Shown in pieces: positions 1 to 6,409 of a stretch of 9,547 bases of DNA. How positions within the stretch are numbered: the first letter of the stretch is position 1; each line of letters opens with the position of its first letter. This stretch comes from JALTID01 sp027004335 [NCBI: bacterium] (GTDB lineage Bacteria; JALSQH01): positions 1-9,547 of the forward strand of contig JALTID010000145.1 in NCBI GenBank assembly GCA_027004335.1, in the 5' to 3' direction. Under the pieces are notes generated by a model that was given only the letters and a program-made list of their open reading frames with translations, was not told the origin of the DNA and searched no databases. A program made the translations under genes and the position numbers.

Positions 1-1433
1 GGGATATATATGAGTCTGAAATTGATTCAAAAAATCTAAACTCTGTAAGTCTCTATTTCAAAGAAATGGGAGAGATACCCCTCATATCTCATGAAAAAGA
101 AATTGAGCTTTCTAAAAAAATTAAATCAGGCGAAAAGGAAATTATTGAAATCCTGACCACCAACAAATTTTTTATGAACAGACTAAGAGAAGAAAAAGAA
201 AAACTTGAAAGGAATAGAATAAAATTGAGGAATCTGATTGAGATTGAAGAAAGTGAAGAACCAAAAATAACAGAAGATTACATTGAGGAGATAATAAATA
301 AAATTGACCGTCTGATAAGGAGAAGAGGGGAGATTAACAAGCTAAAAAATAAGTTAAAAAACGAGATAGCTGAAGGAAAGAAAGAAGTTATTCTGAAAAA
401 AATTGAAAATAAAGTGAAAAATCTTAGAAGGATCCTTGATAACATTAAATTTAACAGAGACTTCCTTGACAAAGTGATTTCAGAAATAAGATATTACGAT
501 GCAGAGGTTAAAAAGGCACATCAAGAAATTGAATTCTACAAAACAAAACTGGCAAGTAATCAGATCCCAGATGATGAGAAAACCATCTGGAAACAAAAAA
601 TTAAAAACAGTGGAAATGCGATAAGGGAAACACTTGAAAAATTAGATACCACTGAAGAGGAATTCAATGAATTTCTCCATAAGCTTAAAGAAGCTGATGC
701 TAAAATAAAAGAGGCACGAAATGAGTTAATGCAGGCAAATCTCAGACTTGTTATCTCTATCGCAAAAAAATATGTAGGCAGAGGTTTAACTCTTAATGAT
801 CTAATTCAAGAAGGAAATTTAGGACTTATTAAGGCTGTGGAAAGATTTGATTTCAGCAAGGGGTTTAAATTCTCAACTTACGCTACATGGTGGATCAGAC
901 AATCCATAACTAGGGCTATTGCAAACAAGGCAAGAACAATCAGAATCCCGGTGCACATGCTGGATATTATAAACAACATTCTCAATGTTTCCAGGGAATT
1001 AAGCAGTGAACTGGGAAGAGAACCCACAGAAGAAGAAATTGCAGAAAGAACAGGGCTCTCTGTGGAAAGAATAAAAGAGATAAAGAAACTTGTTAAAGAG
1101 CCTATCTCCCTGGATGAGCCAATAAGTGAAGGAGAAGAAAATACTGTTGCATATTTTGTGCCTGATACAAAAACTCCTACTCCCCTTGAAGTAACTGTGA
1201 GCAAGCAGATCTCGGAGAAAACCCTTCATTTACTCTCCCTCCTCAGTGAAAGGGAGGCAAAAATCCTTGAAATGAGGTTTGGATTGAGAGGAGAAAAGGA
1301 ACACACACTGGAAGAGATCGGTCAGTATTTTAATCTGAGTAGAGAAAGAATAAGGCAAATTGAAGCAGAAGCCATAAGAAAACTCAGATCCCCTGAACTG
1401 GGTAAAGATCTTAAGGATCTTATAGAAGACTGA
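1..1433 (+). CDS. rpoD: Primary RNA polymerase sigma factor, sigma-70 family (5' truncated by window edge)
   Basis: This is the promoter-recognition subunit of RNA polymerase. The reading frame is open from base 3 with no stop, and 21 codons precede the first ATG at 66. Those codons complete conserved region 1.2 ([15 protein letters not shown]), so the ATG at 66 is internal and the true start lies upstream of the window. Counting from that Met, residues about 40-215 are a Lys/Glu-rich, probably coiled non-conserved region. Region 2 spans about 218-298 and includes the -10 recognition helix with [11 protein letters not shown] and the [14 protein letters not shown] end. Region 3 is about 299-375 (ISLDEPIS finger, 347-354). 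Region 4 is about 385-445, with the -35 helix-turn-helix [19 protein letters not shown]. The strict match in regions 2.4 and 4.2 points to a housekeeping sigma, not an alternative one. sufC follows after 14 bases with no terminator. Confidence 0.96.
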   Translation, partial: DIYESEIDSKNLNSVSLYFKEMGEIPLISHEKEIELSKKIKSGEKEIIEILTTNKFFMNRLREEKEKLERNRIKLRNLIEIEESEEPKITEDYIEEIINKIDRLIRRRGEINKLKNKLKNEIAEGKKEVILKKIENKVKNLRRILDNIKFNRDFLDKVISEIRYYDAEVKKAHQEIEFYKTKLASNQIPDDEKTIWKQKIKNSGNAIRETLEKLDTTEEEFNEFLHKLKEADAKIKEARNELMQANLRLVISIAKKYVGRGLTLNDLIQEGNLGLIKAVERFDFSKGFKFSTYATWWIRQSITRAIANKARTIRIPVHMLDIINNILNVSRELSSELGREPTEEEIAERTGLSVERIKEIKKLVKEPISLDEPISEGEENTVAYFVPDTKTPTPLEVTVSKQISEKTLHLLSLLSEREAKILEMRFGLRGEKEHTLEEIGQYFNLSRERIRQIEAEAIRKLRSPELGKDLKDLIED

Positions 1434-1447
1434 AAAGAAGAGGGATT

Positions 1448-2161
1448 ATGCTACAAATTGAGAAACTAACCGCTGCAATAGCGGAGACGGGGGAGATTAA
1501 GCTCAAAAACATCAATCTAACAATCGGACCAGGTGAACTACATGTTCTCATGGGTCCCAATGGGAGTGGAAAGAGCACCCTCGCCAATACAATAATGGGC
1601 TCATCACAATACAAAATTGTAGAGGGTAGTATAAATTTAAATGGTGAAGAAATAAATAATCTTCCCACTGAAGAAAGAGCAAAAAAAAGCCTTTTTCTCT
1701 CTTTCCAATCGCCCCCAGAAATCCCGATGGTGAATTACACTAAATTCTTACAGGCCATCCTGGAAGCCAATGGAATGGAAGTGGATCTCAACAGGATCAA
1801 GGGCGTCCTCAGAAAAGTAGGGCTTTCTGGAGAATTTATTTCAAGAGAGGTAAACAAAGGCTTCTCAGGGGGAGAAAGGAAAAGAGCAGAAATGGCACAA
1901 ATGCTCCTCTTAAAACCCTCCTTTGCAATACTTGACGAGCCTGATTCTGGAGTAGATGTGGACTCATTAAAATATATTGCAGGCACAATAAATGAGATAT
2001 TAAACAGAAATGCCGGCGTACTTCTGATCACTCATGCAGCAAAAATATTGGGACATCTACCTTCAAACTTTAAGGTACATATCCTTGTAGATGGTGAAAT
2101 AAGAGCAAGTGGAGGCCCTGAACTTGTAGAAAAAATTGAATCTGAAGGGTTCGGGAGCTAA
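1448..2161 (+). CDS. sufC: Fe-S cluster assembly ATPase SufC
   Basis: SufC is a cytoplasmic ABC-type ATPase without membrane segments. In the known system it binds SufB and SufD and drives the conformational change needed for Fe-S cluster assembly. The 237 residues are close to the usual length of about 250. Visible motifs are Walker A GPNGSGKST (36-44), Q-loop Q87, ABC signature FSGGERKR (139-146), Walker B with catalytic Glu in FAILDEPDSGVD (159-170, E164) and H-loop H196 in ITHAAK. The FSGGERKR signature, the DEPDSGVD run and the late HILVDGEI segment are typical of SufC rather than of transporter ATPases. The ATG is preceded by GAAGAGGG. sufB starts 2 bases after the stop, so co-translation is likely. 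Confidence 0.96.
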   Translation: MLQIEKLTAAIAETGEIKLKNINLTIGPGELHVLMGPNGSGKSTLANTIMGSSQYKIVEGSINLNGEEINNLPTEERAKKSLFLSFQSPPEIPMVNYTKFLQAILEANGMEVDLNRIKGVLRKVGLSGEFISREVNKGFSGGERKRAEMAQMLLLKPSFAILDEPDSGVDVDSLKYIAGTINEILNRNAGVLLITHAAKILGHLPSNFKVHILVDGEIRASGGPELVEKIESEGFGS

Positions 2162-2163
2162 AA

Positions 2164-3468
2164 GTGTGGAACTTCGCAAGGAAAATCGGTGAAAAAAACG
2201 GGGAGCCAGAATGGCTCATCCAGTTAAGAGAAGAAGCAGAAAGCTATATTGATAGGGCACCATTTCCAGAAGAAATCAAATCGGTGGACCTGGAGTACTA
2301 TAATCCTATGGGAAGAGGGGATATTGATCTCCCTGATATCAAGGATCCGAGAAATATTCCTCCAGAAATAAGAGATATGCTAACCAAGATGGGCATCCCG
2401 GAGAGGGAATGGCCCACTGTACTGGGTATGATCCAGGTGGACACATCTTCAAGTATATCCTCTTTGAAAAGTTATTTTGAAAAATTGGGGGTAATACTCC
2501 TTCCCTTCAGGGATGCACTAAAGGAGGTGGAAGAAGCAAGGGAATACGCTTTTAAGCTGATGCCATACAAGGAGAATAAAATTGTAGCATACCACACTGC
2601 ATACTGGAATGGCGGCGTTTATCTTAAAATAGGTAAAAATGTTAAGGTTCCACAACCCCTTCATACATACTTTTTGATAACAGAATCAAAGCTTGCTCAG
2701 GCTGATCATGCACTTTTTATTCTTGAAGAGGGGAGCGAAGCAACTCTGATCGAAGGATGTACGGCCCCTATACTTACAAGATTTTCTGCTCATCTTGGAG
2801 CAACCGAAGTTTATGTTAAAAAAAATGCAAAGGCAAAAGTTGTGGTTCTGCAGAACTGGCCAGGATATGTTAACACGAGACCTTATACCCGTGTTGTTGT
2901 AGAGGATGGCGGGGAAATAGAAGTGGTGGTGGCAATTCTGGGCACAGGCAAAACCTCAGGTAGATACGAAGAGATATTTTTAAAAGGAAAAGGATCAAAG
3001 GCAAAGATAAACAGTATCTCTTTTGTAAGAGATCAAGGATATCTTGACGATGTAATTAAAGTGTATTTGGAAGCTCCAGAGACCACAGGCTATATAAATA
3101 CAAAAGGTGTGGTAAAAGACAATGGTATAAGCAACTCTTACACCCTTATTGAGGCCAGGAAAGAAGCGGAAAATTCACTTGGTCATATTGAATGCACAGG
3201 GTTACTTCTGAACAGAGGTGCGATCCATTCCACTTTTCCTTTCATTTATTCTAACACAAGATCAGCTCAGTTAGAACATGAAGCATTTGTTGGCAAAATA
3301 GGAGATGATGTCATTGAGTATATGAGAAGTAGAGGACTTACAGAAGAAAAGGCTGTCTCACTTGTTCTCAGAGGCTACATTGACCCCGTTGCTGAAATGA
3401 TCCCATTTGAATTTTCAGCAGAAATCAGGAGAATGGCCAATATTCTAGCAGAGAGAGGCGGTGCATGA
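2164..3468 (+). CDS. sufB: Fe-S cluster scaffold subunit SufB
   Basis: SufB is the scaffold on which new Fe-S clusters form, in complex with SufC and SufD. The start is GTG at 2164, with GGGAG at 2153-2157 inside the end of sufC and the usual SufB opening GEPEW at residues 13-17. The 434 residues are shorter than E. coli SufB (495). Only two cysteines are present: C199 in the family motif EGCTAP, and C344, which aligns with the essential E. coli Cys405. E373 in QLEHEA aligns with E. coli Glu434; both proteins have exactly 61 residues after this Glu, and the Cys-Glu spacing of 29 is the same. The SufBD beta-helix core and the C-terminal helix segment YMRSRGLTEEKAVSLVLRG are clear. The stop overlaps the sufD start as ATGA. 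Confidence 0.95.
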   Translation: MWNFARKIGEKNGEPEWLIQLREEAESYIDRAPFPEEIKSVDLEYYNPMGRGDIDLPDIKDPRNIPPEIRDMLTKMGIPEREWPTVLGMIQVDTSSSISSLKSYFEKLGVILLPFRDALKEVEEAREYAFKLMPYKENKIVAYHTAYWNGGVYLKIGKNVKVPQPLHTYFLITESKLAQADHALFILEEGSEATLIEGCTAPILTRFSAHLGATEVYVKKNAKAKVVVLQNWPGYVNTRPYTRVVVEDGGEIEVVVAILGTGKTSGRYEEIFLKGKGSKAKINSISFVRDQGYLDDVIKVYLEAPETTGYINTKGVVKDNGISNSYTLIEARKEAENSLGHIECTGLLLNRGAIHSTFPFIYSNTRSAQLEHEAFVGKIGDDVIEYMRSRGLTEEKAVSLVLRGYIDPVAEMIPFEFSAEIRRMANILAERGGA

Positions 3469-4559
3469 AAATAGAAGAAGTCATAAAGCCGCTTAATATT
3501 GAAGAAAAAGAACGGAAAATTAGAAAGATTCCTCAAAATATAAAAGAAATACTTGAGGTCATGGGAATCCCCGAGGATGAATGGTTTTTTCTTACCGGGT
3601 TAGGGGAAAAAATTCCTGGGAGATATCAGCGTTTGAAAAATTATTTTATACACAAAGGAATAGAGTTCAAAGAACTACCCCGTGAAAAATCTTCCTCACT
3701 TCATGTGATTTTCCCTGAAGGGAAAAGAATAATGGAAGAAGCACTTTTTCTTTCCTGCCTCTCAAGATGCGCTATCCAGCCACACAAAAATTTAGAGATT
3801 TCATTTGCAAGGGGAAGCCAGGGAACAGTTGTTATAGGAAGCCCTATTCCCAAGCTCTTCTCTACAAATCTTGTTAAAAATAGCATTAGAATCAATGTAG
3901 AAGAGGGAAGCAGCGCAGATATCGCTCTTCTCTTTAGTTATGATACAGAAACTTCCTCACGAACAGAAGTGGAAATAAATATGGATGCCGGAGCTTCCCT
4001 TATCATTTCAGGAGTGATATTCAATCCAGGGAAAGACACAGGAATCCACTGGTCAATAAATATGAAAGAAAAAAGTACAGTTCAATTTGATGAAATAGGG
4101 TTTCTCCTTTCCCCGGAGAATTACAGGGGAAGCTGGACAGATCTTTTTGTAAGAGGGAAAAAAGTCTCAGCAAGTTTAAACAGCGCGGATTTTGCACTGG
4201 GAGAGGGGGAAAGCAGGGTAGTTTATCTGGCAAAGATATTCAAGGGTAATTCAGGAGCTGAGGTTATAATCAATTCATACAGTATGGATTTCTCCCGTGG
4301 CGCAAAGAAGGGCTTTCTACCAGGATTTTACACAGAGGAAGATGATGTGATACTTCAACACTCAGCAGGAAGCACCCAATTTACACCGCAGAAAATAGAA
4401 TATATGAAAAGCCGCGGTTTAACAAACAAAGATATTTCAAAAATATTTATTGACTCGGTCCTTGAAAAAACCGTTTACAGAAAACTTCCTGCCGAGTTTA
4501 CTGAAGAAATGAGCAACTATACTCGTTATCTTCTGAATCGTATGGAAATTATTGTTTAG
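3465..4559 (+). CDS. sufD: SufBD-family protein, SufD subunit of the Fe-S scaffold
   Basis: This second SufBD-family protein (364 residues) is expected to pair with SufB in a SufBC2D complex. H299 in ILQHSAG aligns with E. coli SufD His360, which acts with SufB Cys405 at the cluster-forming interface. The C-terminal YMKSRGLT segment is the shared SufBD helix. The SufB cysteine motif EGCTAP appears as IGSPIP, with no Cys, and there is no Cys at the SufB C344 position, so the roles are split as in known SufB/SufD pairs. The N-terminus (residues 21-66) resembles that of the neighbouring SufB: IPQNIKEILEVMGIPEDEW against IPPEIRDMLTKMGIPEREW. The ATG overlaps the sufB stop and has GAGAGG upstream. 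The stop lies 2 bases from the convergent phosphatase gene. Confidence 0.9.
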   Translation: MKIEEVIKPLNIEEKERKIRKIPQNIKEILEVMGIPEDEWFFLTGLGEKIPGRYQRLKNYFIHKGIEFKELPREKSSSLHVIFPEGKRIMEEALFLSCLSRCAIQPHKNLEISFARGSQGTVVIGSPIPKLFSTNLVKNSIRINVEEGSSADIALLFSYDTETSSRTEVEINMDAGASLIISGVIFNPGKDTGIHWSINMKEKSTVQFDEIGFLLSPENYRGSWTDLFVRGKKVSASLNSADFALGEGESRVVYLAKIFKGNSGAEVIINSYSMDFSRGAKKGFLPGFYTEEDDVILQHSAGSTQFTPQKIEYMKSRGLTNKDISKIFIDSVLEKTVYRKLPAEFTEEMSNYTRYLLNRMEIIV

Positions 4560-4561
4560 GT

Positions 4562-5206
4562 TCAGACTGTCTGAGACTCTTCCTGAATTCCACCAAGGTG
4601 GTGAGTGTAATTAAGAAAAATAAGAGTATATCCTCTTTCTGGAGAATGTTTTGCAAGAGAATAGGAGGCTGTATCAAATTGAACTCTCCAGAAGTAGGGA
4701 GGGGTTAAATTTAATATTCCAGCAAAAATAACCTTTAATAGAGCTGTATGAGATACCACTGCAATAGTCTTGCCCTGATTTTCTCTTACTATTCTATTTA
4801 AAGCTCGCATTGCTCTTCTTCTCAGTTGAGAAATTGGTTCAAAACCAGGCATCCTGAGTTTTTCAGGAGTTTCAAGCCACATCTTGAATTCTTCAGGATA
4901 GAGTTTTTCGATTTCCGCTATTGTTCTTCCCTCCCAATCCCCCAGAGCTATGCTTTTGAAGGCAGGTTCAACCACGATTTTAGCCCCCGTTGTTTCAGCA
5001 ACAGCAGAGGCAGTATCATACGCTCTTACAAGGGGGCTGCTGTAAATTACCTCTATTCCACTATTTCTCAGAGCCTTTCCCAGATTCTTTACCTGCTTCC
5101 TTCCATTTTCACTGAGGGGGAAATCCTCCCAGCCGCGAAATCTTCTTTCTTTATTTCCTTCAGACTCACCATGCCTTATCAGGTAAATTAGAGTCTTTTC
5201 CATCAT
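4562..5206 (-). CDS. Histidine phosphatase superfamily (phosphoglycerate mutase-like) protein
   Basis: This is a cytoplasmic phosphatase or mutase fold protein of 214 residues, near the usual 200-220. The phospho-accepting His is H12 in LIRHGES; R61 in YSSPLVRAYDTA and H153 in VVSHTALLK complete the phosphate pocket. The LGDWEG motif (88-93) and the final LNYTHHL are typical of the cofactor-independent phosphatase branch that includes CobC, PhoE-like and phosphoserine phosphatases. The usual proton-donating Glu a few residues before GDWEG is Ser (S85, codon AGC) here. The substrate cannot be told: no cobalamin or serine genes are nearby. Two ATGs are adjacent (5206 and 5203). GGAG at 5211-5214 sits 4 bases from the first and 7 from the second, so the second may be the real start. 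The gene lies just after a terminator, with no obvious promoter of its own. Confidence 0.9.
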   Translation of the reverse strand: MMEKTLIYLIRHGESEGNKERRFRGWEDFPLSENGRKQVKNLGKALRNSGIEVIYSSPLVRAYDTASAVAETTGAKIVVEPAFKSIALGDWEGRTIAEIEKLYPEEFKMWLETPEKLRMPGFEPISQLRRRAMRALNRIVRENQGKTIAVVSHTALLKVIFAGILNLTPPYFWRVQFDTASYSLAKHSPERGYTLIFLNYTHHLGGIQEESQTV

Positions 5207-5216
5207 TATACTCCAT

Positions 5217-5251
5217 TTAAAAAAAGAGGGGGGAAGTTAACTTCCCCCCTC
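5217..5251 (-). terminator. Rho-independent terminator of the Trp-rich small protein gene
   Basis: Bases 5226-5251 form a perfect 26-bp palindrome (half-site GAGGGGGGAAGTT), giving an 11-bp G/C-rich stem with a TTAA loop. On the - strand it is followed directly by seven T (A run at 5219-5225 on the + strand). The + strand side has no T run, so it works for leftward transcription only. It lies 31 bases past the stop of the small protein gene and 10 bases before the phosphatase start. Confidence 0.92.
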
Positions 5252-5281
5252 ATACTATGGTAGGGAGAGGGACGGACTTAG

Positions 5282-5545
5282 CTATTCCAGATCTTTTAAT
5301 CTTTCCTCAATACGCTCAAGTTCCTTCTTCAACCTTTCAGCCTGAGCTCTGAGATATGCCTTCTCCTCCTCCTTAGTAGGATAGTAATCATAGTAATCAT
5401 TCCATGCATCAGGATAATCATAATAATCCGCCCACCATGGGCCATGGCCCCATCCCCAGCCATGGTGCCAGCCACCATGCCATCCTCCCCATCCCCACCA
5501 TCTACCTCTTCCCCACCACGGACCATATCCATCACCCCATGGCAT
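5282..5545 (-). CDS. Small Trp/Gly/His-rich protein with C-terminal coiled coil, DUF5320-like
   Basis: The protein has 87 residues and no known function. Residues 1-36 are almost entirely Trp, Gly, His, Pro and Arg, with WW pairs and GWG/GGWHGGW-type repeats. Residues 37-56 are Tyr/Asp-rich (DYYDYP, DYYDYYP). About 57-87 form a charged amphipathic helix, probably a coiled coil (KKELERIEERLKDLE). About 13 of the first 50 residues are Trp. There is no Cys, signal peptide or membrane helix. The start MPWGDGYGP followed by a Gly-rich part and a Glu/Lys coil resembles the DUF5320 pattern (MPxGDGxGP), whose members often lie near Fe-S or metal-cofactor genes in anaerobes; this is recall, not a search. 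ATG at 5545 is preferred over an in-frame TTG at 5551, because AGGAGG (5553-5558) is 7 bases from ATG but 1 base from TTG. The gene has its own promoter and terminator. It might bind metal through His, but that is a guess. Confidence 0.85.
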   Translation of the reverse strand: MPWGDGYGPWWGRGRWWGWGGWHGGWHHGWGWGHGPWWADYYDYPDAWNDYYDYYPTKEEEKAYLRAQAERLKKELERIEERLKDLE

Positions 5546-5552
5546 ATTCAAA

Positions 5553-5558
5553 CCTCCT
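5553..5558 (-). promoter_or_regulatory. Strong ribosome binding site AGGAGG that decides the small-protein start
   Basis: A perfect Shine-Dalgarno AGGAGG lies 7 bases before ATG 5545-5543. The upstream in-frame TTG (5551-5549) would have only 1 base of spacing, so it is not the start. Confidence 0.88.
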
Positions 5559-5569
5559 TCTCTTTTTAA

Positions 5570-5597
5570 ATTTTAATCCCCTTTAAAGTTTTGTCAA
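5570..5597 (-). promoter_or_regulatory. Sigma-70 promoter of the Trp-rich small protein gene
   Basis: Reading leftward, TTGACA (5592-5597, perfect -35) is followed after 16 bases by TAAAAT (5570-5575, one mismatch from TATAAT). Initiation would fall near 5563, just upstream of AGGAGG at 5553-5558, giving a short leader of about 18 bases. It sits in the 69-base gap after the phosphodiesterase stop. This is the best promoter in the window and fits the sigma factor encoded here. Confidence 0.85.
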
Positions 5598-5614
5598 CCT
5601 AACTTCTTCACGGA

Positions 5615-6409
5615 TCATTTTTCCTCTGATTTACAAAGTTCCTCCCTTATATTTACTGCAATATATGGATAATCAGTAATTATCCCGTCAACTCCTTGAA
5701 GGAGCAACCTCTTGATCATTTCTCCTGAATTTACAGTCCAGACAATAACTTTTAAGTTAGCAATTTTCGCTTTTTCAATTTTTTCCTCTTTAGTCGCAGA
5801 ATAATGGGGATGTAGAGAAAAAATCCCTGTGGCAATTCCTCTCTTTAATGCTTCCTCCCACCTGTTGTTTTCAAAAAGATAACCTCCTTTTACCACATCA
5901 TTCAGCGATATGAGATAATCTACAGCATCCCAGTTGAAACTTGACACAATGACTCTCTCAAGAGACTCGTTCAGAGTAAGAAGAGAAAGAATATATTTTA
6001 TCCATATCTTCTCCCTATCTGAAAGTCCGCTATTGTGTGAGAATTTTAATTCAAGATTAAAATAGATCTCGCTGAAATGCTGGAGGATCTCCTCAAGGGG
6101 AGGGGGGCTTCTCCATTTTCCCATAATCGTTTTTTGCCTCCCTGGTAGAGGGGTAAAATTCCTCTCTGAAAGGATTTCCCTTGCAAGTGCTTGATCCGTT
6201 TTAACTTTTTTCCCCGTCAGAGATACCTCATTATCGTGTAGGAGGAGTGTTTTATTATCCTTAGAAAGCCAGACATCTATCTCAACCCCTCTGATCCCGA
6301 GGTTTCTTATCTTTTCAATGGCCCCAATCGTGTTATCCCTGGCTTCCCCAAGAAGTCTACATCTTCCCCTATGAGAGAAAATTAGAATCCTGTAATATCG
6401 GCAGCTCAT
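5615..6409 (-). CDS. Glycerophosphodiester phosphodiesterase (GDPD family)
   Basis: The predicted enzyme splits glycerophosphodiesters (deacylated phospholipids) into glycerol 3-phosphate and an alcohol. Its 264 residues form a single TIM-barrel GDPD domain. Visible active-site elements are FSHRG (H13, R14), VEIDV (metal ligands E43, D45), LLHDN (H58, D59), NLELK (E120, K122), VIVWTVN (221-227) and GVDGIITDYP (239-248). The common ENT motif after HRG is DNT (25-27). No signal peptide or membrane helix is evident, so it is probably cytoplasmic. The ATG overlaps the stop of the upstream diguanylate cyclase gene as ATGA and has a poor Shine-Dalgarno, which suggests translational coupling. No terminator is seen after it, so its transcript may continue into the Trp-rich gene. 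The general family call is firm; the exact substrate is not known. Confidence 0.92.
   Translation of the reverse strand: MSCRYYRILIFSHRGRCRLLGEARDNTIGAIEKIRNLGIRGVEIDVWLSKDNKTLLLHDNEVSLTGKKVKTDQALAREILSERNFTPLPGRQKTIMGKWRSPPPLEEILQHFSEIYFNLELKFSHNSGLSDREKIWIKYILSLLTLNESLERVIVSSFNWDAVDYLISLNDVVKGGYLFENNRWEEALKRGIATGIFSLHPHYSATKEEKIEKAKIANLKVIVWTVNSGEMIKRLLLQGVDGIITDYPYIAVNIREELCKSEEK

Noticed and set aside
66-68. ATG at 66 as the start of the sigma factor
   Set aside because: The 21 codons upstream are open and complete conserved region 1.2, so this Met is internal and the gene is cut by the window edge.
878-1204. Antisense open frames across the sigma factor, suf, cyclase and thiolase genes
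   Set aside because: They lie wholly inside genes with clear conserved motifs, lack ribosome binding sites and show Ser/Leu/Phe-rich shadow composition.
4639-4691. Inverted repeat CTGGAGA...TCTCCAG as a terminator for the suf operon
   Set aside because: Only 7 bp with a loop of about 39 bases, within coding sequence and with no T run; likely chance.
5205-5210. TATAAT (complement) just before the phosphatase start as a -10 box
   Set aside because: No -35 match lies 16-18 bases upstream (the region is C-rich), and initiation would fall inside the coding sequence, losing the GGAG site.
5549-5551. TTG as the start of the Trp-rich protein
   Set aside because: Only 1 base separates it from AGGAGG, while the ATG two codons later has 7 bases and gives the family-like MPxGDGxGP start.
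5404-5586. His/Pro-rich open frame on the + strand opposite the small protein
   Set aside because: It is the mirror of the Trp/Gly codons on the other strand and runs through the promoter and ribosome binding site of the real gene; no ribosome binding site of its own.
5615-6409. EAL-type cyclic di-GMP phosphodiesterase next to the GGDEF gene
   Set aside because: The motifs (HRG, EID, HD, LELK, TDYP) are those of GDPD glycerophosphodiesterases; no EAL signature is present.
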